This document shows positions 33,401-44,100 of a stretch of DNA of 46,203 nt, piece after piece. The stretch covers positions 1 through 46,203 of the forward strand of contig RHPI01001464.1 of the NCBI GenBank assembly GCA_009103225.1. Direction: 5' to 3'. Each line of letters starts with the position of its first letter. The stretch's first letter is position 1. The position numbers were made by a program, and so were the translations under genes. The notes under the pieces are model-generated. The model searched no databases, was not told the origin of the DNA, and saw nothing but the letters and a program-made list of their open reading frames with translations. This DNA is from Chlorokybus atmophyticus. Taxonomy: Eukaryota; Streptophyta; Chlorokybophyceae; Chlorokybales; Chlorokybaceae.

Positions 33401-34950
33401 TCACGATGTTACCATCTTGAGTTGGTCCCAAATCACGATTGGCAATGCTTGAGTTGTTCTTGCGAAGTATCGGTCGCGGAGAGCCCATACACAATTCGTC
33501 CGTGGCTTCACTTGAATGAAACACGTCACACCTCTTTATCCTAGTTACGTATCCTATGATAGGTAACTAGGTACAAACCACCTTTGATAAGTGATAGCTG
33601 TAGCAGGTTGGTCCCACATTGCGCACCAGGTCTGCCAACATGTTTGCCATCATGCGATGAGAACTCTCACGCGTGATGCCATTGTGGACAGTCACCGGTG
33701 CAAGTTCAATATCACTTATAACTTCACCAGCACATAATCTCATAATTATCAACTTCATGGTTATCAACCATTGGTCAACCTATACGTTCACTATCCACAG
33801 AAACATGCACCTTACAACTAGCTTCGTGACACAAGGCATTAGCATCTATATGAATGGCTCCCTCAGCAGGCTGTGTCTATCCATGGCCGATGCCTTTGCG
33901 CTGCTGGACCGCGCCGTGGGGGTGCTTCTGAGTCCATGACTGCTCGCAGTTGATTGAAGCATAACGTTACGAAGTTCAACAAGAGCCTCACTTCGATGTG
34001 CGGCTTTGATGCGACGATATTCATGCGCCGCAACTATGCCTTGCCGGCACACAAATGTAGGTAGCTGCTCTTGCATGCCCGTGAACCCCAATATGGGAGC
34101 TACAGTGGCTACAATGTTTGATGTAGGACACCCAGCGGTAAGTGTATAACTTACCATGTACTACTAGCTTTGGCGCGGTTAAACATCACACAAGTTGCTT
34201 CAAAACAACCACCGTGGCGAATTGATCCATATCTATCGGTGACGATTATCTGGAAGGATGAGCTCATCTTCTAGTCGTCACAACTCGTTTGACAAGGTTT
34301 GTTCTGATTGGCATATTTTTACGAGGCTGTCACTGCCAGCCTCGTCAGCCTATTATATACCGCAAACGCATTGAGTTGAGGACGCTGTCAGTGACAAGCG
34401 TAATCTGATGCTACCCCTTGCTATTAGTTTTTGCAACTTATGATTGTGAAGCGTGTGATAAGTGACTCACTTACATTAAACAATTGGGTTGGTTTATGGA
34501 GCGATGCACTCTCGGTGGAGGAAAGAGACGCATGCCGGGCTTTCTTGCACACAATGGATGAAGGTATAAAGCACACGAAGACTTAGCCGGAAGTTGATTC
34601 ATGCAACCTATGTGAATTGACAAACAACCAGGTACCCACATAATACATCTTAAGTTTGTAGTTCATGGATTCAACATGGTTGCCATGCTCAGCCGCAATC
34701 CTTCCTCCTTCTCAAGCACACCCACTTTAGCACATGGTAAATATTAATGTTTAAAATGCTTGAAGATATTGATATCCTCTCCTCGTGTTAACACCAACAT
34801 AAAAGCCTTATTCGTAAAAGTCATTCGACTCGTGCATCATGATGAAGTGCTCCGGCAGTGTGCTCGGACAAGATGTTTTTAGAAGTGTGGCGGAATTTGT
34901 AATCAGGCTTTGCAATTAGCGTTCACATCAATGCTTCACTGTAGATCTCA
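30469..34950. repeat. AT-rich 4.48-kb duplicated block, copy A
   Basis: Nearly identical to 41101-45579. Between the copies I count about five substitutions (for example CAATAATG versus CAACAATG near 30687) and two small indels (an A run near 30780 and the AT repeat near 31050). It begins AGGTAACATTATATAACATC and ends GCTTCACTGTAGATCTCA at the gap. It is more AT-rich than either flank, has an (AT)n stretch at about 31043-31068, and has no open frame with recognisable protein features. No terminal inverted repeats or LTRs were found. Confidence 0.92.
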
Positions 34951-35540
34951 NNNNNNNNNNNNNNNNNNNNNNNNNNNNNNNNNNNNNNNNNNNNNNNNNN
35001 NNNNNNNNNNNNNNNNNNNNNNNNNNNNNNNNNNNNNNNNNNNNNNNNNNNNNNNNNNNNNNNNNNNNNNNNNNNNNNNNNNNNNNNNNNNNNNNNNNNN
35101 NNNNNNNNNNNNNNNNNNNNNNNNNNNNNNNNNNNNNNNNNNNNNNNNNNNNNNNNNNNNNNNNNNNNNNNNNNNNNNNNNNNNNNNNNNNNNNNNNNNN
35201 NNNNNNNNNNNNNNNNNNNNNNNNNNNNNNNNNNNNNNNNNNNNNNNNNNNNNNNNNNNNNNNNNNNNNNNNNNNNNNNNNNNNNNNNNNNNNNNNNNNN
35301 NNNNNNNNNNNNNNNNNNNNNNNNNNNNNNNNNNNNNNNNNNNNNNNNNNNNNNNNNNNNNNNNNNNNNNNNNNNNNNNNNNNNNNNNNNNNNNNNNNNN
35401 NNNNNNNNNNNNNNNNNNNNNNNNNNNNNNNNNNNNNNNNNNNNNNNNNNNNNNNNNNNNNNNNNNNNNNNNNNNNNNNNNNNNNNNNNNNNNNNNNNNN
35501 NNNNNNNNNNNNNNNNNNNNNNNNNNNNNNNNNNNNNNNN
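34951..35540. other. Assembly gap (590 N)
   Basis: A run of N. The matching interval of copy B is 45580-46118 (539 bases including two N), so the missing content is probably poly-G/(GT)n sequence plus the 5' part of the root-cap-like pseudogene exon. Open frames drawn through the N run are artefacts. Confidence 0.95.
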
Positions 35541-36090
35541 CCTCCGCCCCCCGCCCCTACCTACAATAATTCCGATTCCGGCCACACCCGACACCGCCGG
35601 CGGGTCCGGGGGGAATAACTTACTTGTTGAACCACTTTTTCTTTTGTTTTTGCTGTTTTGATTTCCACTTTAACTTTGGTGAGAACATGCCCTGCATTAT
35701 CGCATGCTCATAGAGGTGAGTACACGCGCGCGCACAAGCATTATTGCAGTGCGCTTAGGCAGGATAGACCCGCACGTCTGGGGCTTTTGCGGCTAAGTCT
35801 TCAATATCCAGGGCACCAACAATGGTGCAACCGGTCGCGAGTACGTACTCGTCTTCGAGCTACAGACCGACCTGGCGGTCGTGGCACACTTCTCCGAACG
35901 CAAGCTCTACCGCGCCGGTGCTCTGCACGCGTTTCGCACGTATATGACCACATGGCACGATGGCGATGCTCGCACCCGGTGGCAATCTGGTTGTCGCGCA
36001 CACATTGTGAGCTCCGACAACAATAGCAGACAGGGCGTGGTATTGACCTCGGCTACATGCTGGCGGGCATCAACCTCGATTCAGCACATA
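35541..36090 (+). pseudogene. Broken root-cap-like gene, copy A: exon 3 end and exon 4
   Basis: Relative of the 7655-9858 gene, but on the + strand. 35541-35680 holds the Pro-rich end and a worn aromatic patch (LLNHFFFCFCCFDFHFNFG). An intron-like gap follows. From about 35766 the root-cap exon reads DPHVWGFCG, a TAA stop, then VFNIQGTNNGA and VVAHFSERKLYRAG. A frameshift near 35965 ends the similarity in that frame. The stop and frameshift make it a pseudogene. The same block begins in copy B at the window edge. Confidence 0.8.
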
Positions 36091-36352
36091 TCACAGTACT
36101 GTCAGTGACAAAGCCCGAGCTGATGTAAAAAGTACATGTAAGCTTACCACAATCGCTGGAGGAGCCTCGGACCACGAGGGCCAACCATCTCGCCGCCCTC
36201 GCGTGCGGTCTGCCCCAACATGCCATCGACCTCTGTCAACGCCTCGATGCACGGAATGTCCAAGTCCAGCCCGTGGAAGTTGGCAGACACCACCTTCGCG
36301 ACTTCGGACTTGATCGTAACTGCCGTCAGTAGATCGCCATGCCAGACGTGTA
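36091..36352 (-). pseudogene. Inverted exon 5 of the broken root-cap-like gene, copy A
   Basis: On the minus strand this reads GDLLTAVTIKSEVAKVV, then GLDLDIPCIEALTEVDGMLG, homologous to exon 5 of the gene at 7655-9858. It keeps the adjoining intron (GTAAGC donor side). A short deletion removes part of the GDGENGAG stretch. Exon 4 of the same pseudogene lies immediately to the left on the opposite strand, so an inversion has separated them. Confidence 0.78.
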
Positions 36353-36748
36353 TAGAGCATGAGCGGCGTTGCCCCCGCATAGAATAGACACCTAATGCAT
36401 ATATCCGCTGGCGCTGGTATGCCATGCATGCGTCCTTTGGTCCATGGTAGCACAGACGGCCGTTAGCCGGTAGTCGCGGACAGCTGACAGCAATAGCCGG
36501 CAGTTTCTTTGCCATTACACTGCTGTTAATATGTGACCCTTACCGTTTGACAAGATTTGGCAATTCTTGCCGTAAGCCAACACTAACATGCCATGCAGCT
36601 TGTACAAACTTGGACTGATTGTTTGGTCTTGCAATTATAAGCCCGCAATATATACAATGTACCGGCAGTGGTGAGAGTATGTCCACTTGCAACTGAGCAG
36701 CCGTCTTGCGCATGAAACTACCTACAACATTGAGTCTAGCTGTCGCAC
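36353..36748. other. Gene-free spacer
   Basis: No gene seen. There is a small repeated CCGTTAGCCGG / ATAGCCGGCAG near 36452-36500. Confidence 0.4.
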
Positions 36749-37783
36749 TCATGCGCAGCTTGTCAACCAGTGCTGCCTGCCTCGAAACTCCTCCTCAACC
36801 CCTTCCTCCTCCGACAATTCTTCTGCGTCAACATCGGAGTCATCTTCAGCATTGCTCGCTGTCAATACAGCAGCTACTTCGTCCTTTAGCTTAAATGTCA
36901 CCACCTTGCCGTGCACGCGCATGCGCTTATTGGTCGCTTTGAGAGTGACCACCTGCATTTGGTAATGTTGTAAGCGTGGCGTGCTGCCAGAGGACTAGCC
37001 CATCAGCATACACATGCTTACCTCGTCTTCCGCTTTGTTGCCGTCCGCCAGGCAGACAGTCAGCTTGCCGCGCTGCTCTTGGTTCACTCTGACCAACATG
37101 GCAATCTGCAAGCATACTGCTTAATTGCCGCTGAAACATTAAACTAGGTCGTGGATTACCCGTTCGTGGTACTCCGCAGCTGCTCTTTTGCGACTTGTGA
37201 GCTCCCGCAAGTAGAAATAGGCTGTGCATTTGCGAGATTGGTCATGCTGTTCATGTGCATGACACTGGAGGCTGTGCATGAGGGTGTGCATGTGTTATTG
37301 ACAGTGTATGTCAAGTGCAAAATACTTGAGGCTGTGCATGTGCAAGATAAAAGAACCCTAGCATGTGGCATTGACAGTGCATCGTAACCCACCTTGGTTA
37401 TGCCAGTCTTGTTTGGTCCCTTTAAACATGTCGCTGTGGTCGCAGCTGCTGGTGAGTTGGATATTCTTACAGGCAGTATTGTGGTGTGCCTTTGCCCACT
37501 CGGAGGAGGAGCCCGGTAAGATATCGCCCGAGTCACTGTTGTTATTGGCTGTGCCCTTAGTAGGCATGTGGGGTTTGACACCTTGGACACCCCACCGGCA
37601 CCTTGCCCACCCTATGCGAAGATGGGCTTCATCTCGGGCCTTGACCACAATGCCCACTACGCCCCTGGAAGCGCCGCCAACGATCCACCAAACGCCACAT
37701 ACCCTCGGCATTACCGCCATGTAAGGGCATAGCTTGGCGGAGCTATCAATGGTGTTTTCATGCGCAACAACTGGCATTACCAT
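36749..37783 (-). CDS. Hypothetical protein, 4 exons, acidic C-terminus
   Basis: Exons 37783-37471, 37433-37393, 37105-37022 and 36952-36749, all with GT-AG borders and consistent phase, give 213 aa. I do not recognise the family. The middle is a basic, beta-rich looking segment (IAMLVRVNQEQRGKLTVCLA; TLKATNKRMRVHGKVVTFKL). The end is strongly acidic (DDSDVDAEELSEEEGVEEEF), as in many nuclear proteins. There is no signal peptide and no membrane segment. The first intron would be only 37 nt, shorter than others here, so the exon 1/2 join is the weak point. The start at 37783 is simply the first ATG of the open frame; a further upstream exon is possible. Confidence 0.5.
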
Positions 37784-37920
37784 TGCACAAAGGTATCATT
37801 TTAATGGTACTTTTTGGCAAAGGCATCTTCGTACCATTGAAACGGTTCAATCAGGATATGTATGCAGAGACTCACCCTTGACATGCAATGGCTCGATCGT
37901 ACTATAGTATGATACGACGG

Positions 37921-38745
37921 AGTCAGTGCATGGTGGCTAAGTTTCCCGCCTCTGGCATGCAAGGGTGGGGGTGGCGGTGGCGGTGGCGGTGGCGGCGACG
38001 GCGGCTGTGCGTGTTGCTGGATACACACCGATTGACATTTAAGGACCATGAATGGTCGTACCTCTGGACCGAGATTTTCCCCCGCTAAGTGAATTTGGTG
38101 AACCATATATGGTCGGACTGTTAATGATAGTCGGACCATGCATGGTCCAAACCTCATGTGAACAGTCCCATGTCTTTTTGGGGTCGCACCATGTATGGTG
38201 ACCTATTTGTATGAGTTTGCAAGGACCATGTATGGTGCAATGCCCCCTAGCACAGAAGACCAGGCATGGTTTGTTACTTCCACATGTTTAGTGATTGACA
38301 GTCGTACTATGCACGGTCCATGGATACGGACCGGAAGTCTTTGTTTGAACTGACATATTTTGGACCATGCATGGTGCGCTGCCCTCCTGGCTCAGTGGAC
38401 CATTTATGGTGCCAGTCTGATCGACAGTCGCACCATGCACGATCCATGGATACGGACGTTGTTGTGTGTGCATATATGGTCCACAAGCGGTACCATGCAT
38501 GGTCCTAACAGACAACGCACAATACATGATCTGATTGACAGTCGCACCATGCATGGTCTATCATGATGTCACAGCCATTGAAGCCATGCATGGTCCACAA
38601 GCGGCACCATGTCTGGTCCTAACAGACAACGCACCACATGGTTTGATTGACAGTTGCATCATGCATGGTCTATCATGATGTTACAGCCATTGAGTCCATG
38701 CATGGTCTTAGCACTGGTGCCTGCACCGTGCCCGGTGCATACAAT
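37921..38745. repeat. Array of about 20 degenerate ACCATGCATGGT palindromes
   Basis: Clear members near 38043, 38101, 38133, 38186, 38222, 38305, 38362, 38398, 38430, 38490, 38547, 38583, 38606, 38657 and 38693, with weaker ones between. Consensus ACCATGCATGGT, a 12-bp perfect palindrome, spaced mostly 25-55 bases. Part of the array is built from a longer unit of about 113 bp (CAAGCGG(T/C)ACCATG at 38484 and 38598, followed in each by CCTAACAGACAACGCAC and GATTGACAGT). It lies between two minus-strand genes. Confidence 0.85.
37963..38003. repeat. (GGTGGC)n-type simple repeat
   Basis: GGGTGGGGGTGGCGGTGGCG and onward, ending in GGCGACGGCGGC. A similar GGTGGCGGCGACGGCGGC string is at 30039-30058. 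Confidence 0.85.
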
Positions 38746-38889
38746 CCGACACGCATGCAATTCGCAGAAATGCTGTAATGGATTGTCAAACGACAGCCCA
38801 TCAGTGTCTTGCCAGTGAGACTGTAGCTATAGTCTCCTACATGCACATCAAGCTGCGGTTACAGGAGGTAACAGGAGCAGCTAACAACA

Positions 38890-41093
38890 TCAGTCTGTTG
38901 TGTTGCCAGCACCTTCGCCTGGAAGCCCGACTTGTGCTCTCCCTGGTTGATTCAGCCCCAATGTGAAGACACCCGCGACAGCCTTGCTCGACAGCATTTC
39001 TTGCAAACACTCAGCGAGTGCTTGTTGAGCTCTGCACAACAACTGTACTGTCACGTGCTTACACAAACAGTAACTTGACCATAGCATAGGAAACCACCCA
39101 TCTAGGAGGATGACGAGGGCTGTTGCGTCCACTGCCTCTTGGGTCGGAATGGCTTTCTCTTCTTTGCCTCGCTCAAAAGCCCTGCATTCTACCAAATCAT
39201 CACTCTTGAAAGCCAGCAAAGGACTGTCGTTAACTTGCTGTTGTGAAGTATGCATACCTGGTAGTTGCGATTGGATCCCCACTCGCACCCTCTATCAACA
39301 TCTTTGTTGGACACCAACCACTTTTTGCTGGCAGCAAAGCTGACAGTGGCTCTCAAGATCAGCTCGTCTGGCACACGCTCCATTTGGTCGAGGTCCTTGA
39401 ATGCCAGCTGGTGACCATTGTGGAACAGCGTGTGCTCGATGTGGTGGTAGTACTCATACATGTCCATTGCCTCCTCTCTGGTGGGGGCGTTGGGCTTGGT
39501 GTTGCACACAATCCCCGCTGCAATTTGCAAGTCCATGGCGGCGGCTTCTTCATCTTCACAGTCAGAGATCGCCCCAGCAACCTGCATAGGACCCATAGTG
39601 GTTAGTGCAGTCCATTGGCGATTGTCAATATCATTGACAGTCTGCAATGCGTTGATGACAGTCGAGAACTGCAACATGTAATGCAATTTGCGACTGTCAA
39701 GGCGTGATCAATGGCTGCATTGGCGACTGTTCATCATGTGACAGCAGCCTAACAACAACCCTTATTAACCTCTGTGTCTGTGTTGTGCCTGGCTGCGTGC
39801 GTTGGCAGCCGGTCCTTGATGCAACCCGGCACCGCAATGCGCTCATCGTTAGCGCATGCCTCACAGGGGCAGATGCGTCCGCTGGCCAAGAACATCATGG
39901 CCCACTCCATCTCCCTGCTCTGCATGTTGTTGTGTTTAACACAAGAAATGCTCATGCACTACACCATACAGTCACAGCAGGAGCATGTGCATATCCACAA
40001 CAAGCAATGTACCTCCAGAGTATGCCCACCATGGCAGCTGCTTGTCGGCATGCCATGGAGAAAATGCCTTTCTTTCACAGGTCGTTGAACGGCAAGGTTG
40101 CCATCCTCACTTTTCATTGCCATCCAGTGGTTAACAGAGACTAGATACGTGCGCATTGGTTGGTCTGGCTTGCATACGGGATCAATGGTGGCGATGCCAA
40201 CAACTACTACGTTGTTGCAAATGTCAAACACCTGATCTTCAGCATATCCGTCCGCACCCCTGTCGTGACACGCAGAGGAGCATTCAGAGTAGCAGGCACC
40301 AAGTTTGAGCCAGTATGCATGGAGGCAGCAGCTCAGCAAAACAGTACAACAGGACCGACAGTCGACCGACAGCACCATGGTCGCTTACCTCTCCTTCAGC
40401 CAAGTGGCCCGATACTGAGCGTTTGTGAGAGGAAGAGCGGTTAAAGGCGCAAGCATGACCACTTGCTGGTTGGCCCTCATGTCCCTCCCAAACAAAATGT
40501 CATGCCCTAGCCAGCTCCAGCTTGAGCAGCGCGGCTGCCTTGTGCAGCTTCCCTGTCGCTGGCAAGCCTTTGCTTCTTGGCCTCATTGTGTTTTTGGACG
40601 CTGTTCCCGGTACCACTGCCGCGCTTCGCGCCAACGGAGTACTGTAGCACCAGTACATGCTTGTTTGTGTGCTGTGTGTTCGTGCTGCAACACAAGCAGA
40701 TAAGAGTACAGCAAAGTACCAACGGCAAGGACTGTCAACGGCAAGACAGCTCCAATACATCATTTTCAGCTGTTGGAAGATGGCATCTAGCTGAAGACGG
40801 CCTCAAAGACAGCATATCGCAACTGGTCAATGATTCAACAAGCACATACACAGATACCAGGGCAAGGACTGTCAACGGCAAGACAGCTAAGCAGACAGTG
40901 AGTGAACTGAAAGCTGAACGACATGCTTGAAAGCTCACTTCAACATAACTAAATTAAAGTTCCTGTTAAACAGCAGATGTCACCAACAAAGCAGCTCACC
41001 TTTTGTCCACGTGAGCGTGTGGTTTGCGTTAAAGACCCGTGGAAGTGACTGCTGCAATACCGCCTCGCATATTGCGTCGAGCTCCTGCCGGTG
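38890..41093 (-). CDS. Hypothetical multi-exon protein, truncated at the duplication junction
   Basis: Exons 41093-41000, 40641-40600, 40506-40389, 40259-40013, 39919-39770, 39581-39258, 39204-39065 and 39031-38890, GT-AG with matching phases: about 418 aa plus whatever preceded. The first two joins are weaker than the rest. I do not recognise the family. Visible features are ELDAICEAVLQQSLPRVFNA (first exon), a Cys cluster ICPCEACANDE, an acidic SDCEDEEAA, an aromatic run MYEYYHHIEHTLFHNGHQL, and the end PGEGAGNTTD. There is no signal peptide. The first exon begins after an AG at 41094, only a few bases from the junction with AT-rich copy B at 41101, so the 5' exons are missing here. It could be a domesticated or decayed mobile-element protein, but nothing proves that. 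Confidence 0.5.
40724..40888. repeat. Pair of 28-bp direct repeats in an intron
   Basis: 40724-40751 and 40861-40888 are identical (core GGACTGTCAACGGCAAGACA), 137 bases apart, inside the proposed first intron of the 38890-41093 gene. The GACTGTCAA core also occurs in the 39.6-kb intron and, as TTGACAGTC, in the palindrome array. Confidence 0.85.
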
Positions 41094-41100
41094 CTATAAT

Positions 41101-44100
41101 AGGTAACATTATATAACATCACATTTCCTGCCATCAAAGGGGTTTAGTTTGATGTTGGCATTGATTCTGTCAGATAAAAGAGGTTGTTTGTCTCTCTCCA
41201 TGTAACCAACGACGGTGTGCGCGTTTGATTCAAGCCATGTCATCACGTATGCTCGATTACACAAAAGTAATAATGATGTACTAATAAGGTTTGATTGTAG
41301 TTAATCAACAATGCGACGTACTGATTTAATATACGAGCACACAATTTATCTGCACAGCTTACAACTTAATCAAGTGATAATCATGATCATTGCATTGTAC
41401 AGACATATAAAAATTTGCGGGTCAAATGCAAGCGTGCTGCAGCATAAGGCATGAGGTATAATTAAACCTGGTAATAAGAATCCCGTTTGTCCTTCAACTT
41501 TTTATTCCACCAACGGAGTTTTTCTCTTGGCGTTAAAAAGAATATAATAGTATACCGCACTATTGCAAAATATATCCTTTATGCATAAAGATATTGGGCA
41601 ATAACTTTATGCCATGTCATCGCAGCATGATGCAGACGTGGCACTTATAGATCAATACGTATATTATTAGAATAATATATATATATAATATATATATTTA
41701 AATGTATAGTCAACCTTCTACTTATGCATCCATCTTATATTCAATGAAGTATCAAGCTGTTATGGGTGTATTCCCCCGTTACAAAAGTAGGCCCCCTCAA
41801 ACTTCAAGCCTTCGCTTTATTGCGTACGAGAATCATCTTTTAGCCAACGATATTGTGTCTAGAGTTTAATCATAATCTTTTCCAAATCTGTAATCTTAAC
41901 GGGGTTGTTCATAAATTAAAGTCATATATTATGGGTAGACTGTATCGCTCCCATATGGCATTAACGTCAGCATCCTACTACTTTGGGGGCACAAAAGGGC
42001 ACAAAGTCTTGATTGCAAAATAGTATTTCTCGCTGATTGTTCTCAAAAGTGAGCGTACAAGTCGTGCGCATACTTCATATACTGTTATTTTAACACTAGG
42101 ATGGCTGCTGTACTACTTTGATACTTGTACTTAGAAAAGTACCAAAAAACGGGTTTTTCTTGCCACCAAACTGTGTAGTATGAATCTATAGTCGTGCCAT
42201 ATATGATTGAAAGCATAAATCCAAGGCCTACATAACGTTGAGATTTAGTAGTCATCGGTGTAGCACCCTCAAATTTTTATAATCATACCAAATTGCAACA
42301 CAGCATGACTCGGTGCGTAATCATGAAATCACAAATGCTATATAAAGCATATCATGACGACCAACCTTGCAATAGCATTAATACATGCTAGCAAATACAG
42401 GTTATGTTCACTTGCGCACACATTATTAGGTTCAAAAAGGTTTTTAAGTAATAACACCATACCTCATTGCGCAGCTGCAGGCTGCATATTTATAAGCATG
42501 CTTAAAATTTTCACACCATGCTCATGCGGCAATCAGCCTAACGCAAAACTTTCCATGAATTTATACGTCATAAGGAATGCCTTCTCATAAGGGTTCGATT
42601 TTTTAAGGTCTACATTTGTTGTAGCATGTTACCCAAGTTACATAATAGTACTGAATACAATGGTACAATTACCGGCCAGCCTAGTGATAAGGCAATAAAA
42701 ATGCTGCATGCTTTGCAATGTACTTATTGCATTATTAATACACTTGATATGTCAGCGGCCCATACGCGTACGGAACGGTTCCATAAAGTAGAATTGGTAC
42801 AATTGTGCCACTTAGTCATACTAACAGTACATCACACAATTATTGTAATTGTGATTGCAATGTGAGTGGGGCCTAAGAATCCATGTGAGCTTGTACGCTA
42901 CAATATTATGTTAAAGTGTTTAAGCAACAGCTTGTGTGTAAGCACTTGCGGGGACCGCATCGCTGTCGTATGCTCGCTGCCAAATTACCACTTGCTAACA
43001 ATACAGAGCAACGAGGCTCACTAGATATCGTGCTTAAAGGAATCAAGCACGCAGCGCGCGCAATGTGTAATGGGGGCCCTTTTCTTTACCTCCTTGTAAT
43101 GCACTCGGCGGCAAAGGGTTTGTTACTTCACTTGGATACTTAGTAGCGACTTTGTTCACATGCCGCATGACTTCACCCGGCGACTCTTTATTATCGGAAT
43201 TAAGCGGCTTCACCAAATCCGAATTGGAGGTTCGCAACTCCGTGATTCTCACCGAAGTCTACCCCGATCTCAATCCCCAACCCCGATAGTTCACTTAGCG
43301 ACTTCGCTATGAACTAGCCTTACCGCGGGGAATGATTCGCTCTGGCCAAAGACGGCGTGGTTAGGCACCTAGTAGTGGGAGGGACTATGAGAACTATCAG
43401 CCAACTTGACAGTTTGTTCCCCCCAACCTCACAACAGATTGAACTCAATTACCCTAGCCAAGTGAGGTGGCGTGTATTTAGCTGGTCGCCAAACCCGCAT
43501 GACTTTCAATTTACTCAAATACCCTTGCGGTGATAGGAGTCAGTGGCTGCTTAGGCCTACGTGCAAGCGGTATTCAACTAACCATTCACTTACGAATTGT
43601 TACGATGTGTCGTAACCAAGCACTTTTTATGTGCGTACAAGCGGGAGCTAAAGACTTAGGCTTTTTTGCGGCTTCGCAAAATCTCCATACTCTCACGCCC
43701 TTAGTACAGGCCGCGACTCCATAGCCGCGAGGGGAATTGCCGCCTTTAACTGCTCAACCCCTACGCAATGACCGTAAATTGATTCGCTGTGACTCAATAT
43801 TTGCTTATAGCACGATTGTTAATCTCTAATCCATAATGGGATCTTTTGCTGGCTCCTTCTTACGATTCAGGACCCTAAACGCTTGCAACAACCCTGCTAA
43901 CCGGCATGCACACATAAGCTATGCTTGGTGACTCGTGTCCGTTCCATTTTATCATGAGTTTCACCTGCTGGAGCACTTTTACACCTCCAGCACCGTGCAT
44001 GCTAATTGCTGATTCATTAATTAACTCAATCACGATGTTACCATCTTGAGTTGGTCCCAAATCACGATTGGCAATGCTTGAGTTGTTCTTGCGAAGTATC

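Noticed and set aside
31725-34157. Open frames of 60-100 codons in the AT-rich block, repeated in copy B at 42354-44786
   Set aside because: Conserved only because the block is a recent duplicate. No domain, no splice-consistent joins, and poor start context.
34910-35594. Two long open frames, one on each strand, across the N run
   Set aside because: They consist almost wholly of unknown bases in the gap; no protein can be inferred.
37921-38745. CRISPR array for the regularly spaced repeats
   Set aside because: The repeats are short degenerate palindromes with recurring, not unique, spacers, in a eukaryotic genome with no cas genes.
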